Shown here piece by piece: positions 63,863-64,000 of a stretch of DNA of 64,000 bases (the stretch's first letter is position 1; each line of letters starts with the position of its first letter). Location: NCBI RefSeq assembly GCF_003820355.1, contig NZ_RPOK01000004.1, positions 124,001 to 188,000 of the forward strand. Direction: 5' to 3'. A model generated the notes under the pieces. It was not told the DNA's origin and did not search any database. It saw only the letters and a list, made by a program, of their open reading frames with translations. The DNA comes from Paralteromonas sediminis (GTDB lineage: Bacteria > Pseudomonadota > Gammaproteobacteria > Enterobacterales > Alteromonadaceae). Both the position numbers and the translations under genes were made by a program.

Positions 63863-64000
63863 ATGATTATTGTAGTTGCACAGCGAGTGCCTTATCCACC
63901 AAACAAAGGTGAAAAATTGCGAACCTATCACCAGATTAAACATCTGGTTGAGCAGGGTCATGCGGTACGTGTATACAGTTTGCGCCATGAAAGAGAAGAT
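63863..64000 (+). CDS. TIGR03087-like PEP-CTERM/XrtA system glycosyltransferase, N-terminal part
   Basis: Starting at the ATG at 63863, the frame reads IIVVAQRVPYPPNKGEKLRT, then YHQIKHLVEQGHAVRVYSLRHE, and leaves the window. This resembles the N terminus of the TIGR03087 sugar transferases, a family restricted to exosortase-type PEP-CTERM polysaccharide loci. It supports the idea that the exosortase and further EPS genes lie to the right. The C-terminal catalytic half is not visible. Confidence 0.82.
   Translation, partial: MIIVVAQRVPYPPNKGEKLRTYHQIKHLVEQGHAVRVYSLRHERED

Overview
The window looks like chromosomal DNA of a marine gammaproteobacterium, most likely a member of the Alteromonadaceae (Alteromonas, Glaciecola or Aestuariibacter-like). 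This is inferred from an RstA/RstB-type two-component pair beside DUF3019 and MipA/OmpV genes, the queA-tgt-yajC-secD-secF order, a yjfI-to-yjfC cluster, and PEP-CTERM/exosortase-associated exopolysaccharide genes. No tRNA, rRNA, CRISPR array or complete insertion sequence was seen.

Layout. Positions 1-3220 (minus strand) hold a sensor kinase fragment, its response regulator, a small outer-membrane barrel, DUF3019 and MipA/OmpV genes. Positions 3454-6277 hold a LamG-type PEP-CTERM protein, a GT25 glycosyltransferase and UDP-galactopyranose mutase. Positions 6366-13994 are mainly housekeeping: polyphosphate kinase 2, a DUF533 protein, SecF/SecD/YajC, Tgt, QueA and a DUF6471 protein. Positions 14198-20610 carry the PspA-linked yjf cluster (yjfI, yjfJ, an inserted potassium channel, yjfK, yjfL, yjfM, yjfC), then a rhomboid protease and a membrane protein. 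Positions 20668-27239 carry an ABC ATPase, an FtsX-type permease fused to an AttH-like lipoprotein domain, an alkaline phosphatase and CheV. Positions 27445-32396 carry the glyoxylate shunt (isocitrate lyase, a LysR regulator, malate synthase G). A patatin, a sugar-nucleotide epimerase, a trypsin-like protease and an ElyC-like protein follow.

From 36071 to the right edge almost everything concerns a cell-surface polysaccharide and the PEP-CTERM system. There is an exosortase-system acyltransferase, a CelD-like GNAT, a GT92-like transferase, a TupA-like ATP-grasp enzyme, a PP-loop ATPase, an IS4-family remnant and a THxN-type PEP-CTERM protein. A tightly overlapping plus-strand operon (42969-52708) encodes a RIFT-barrel lyase-like protein, three glycosyltransferases, a polysaccharide deacetylase, a FemAB-like protein and an AsnB-type amidotransferase. 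An opposite-strand block (52837-62622) that looks more A+T-rich by eye encodes two sulfotransferases, a pyruvyltransferase, three glycosyltransferases, a flippase, an O-antigen-ligase-like protein and an unrecognised membrane-anchored protein. The plus strand then resumes with a beta-helix protein and a partial TIGR03087-like PEP-CTERM glycosyltransferase. The exosortase itself is not in the window and may lie beyond 64000.

The most notable signals are near-consensus sigma-54 promoters, each with GG-N10-GC spacing, upstream of both PEP-CTERM genes, which are 38 kb apart; a permease-lipoprotein fusion with an intact lipobox at the junction; and a set of amide-forming or ATP-dependent enzymes in the polysaccharide locus, which suggests a decorated acidic polymer.
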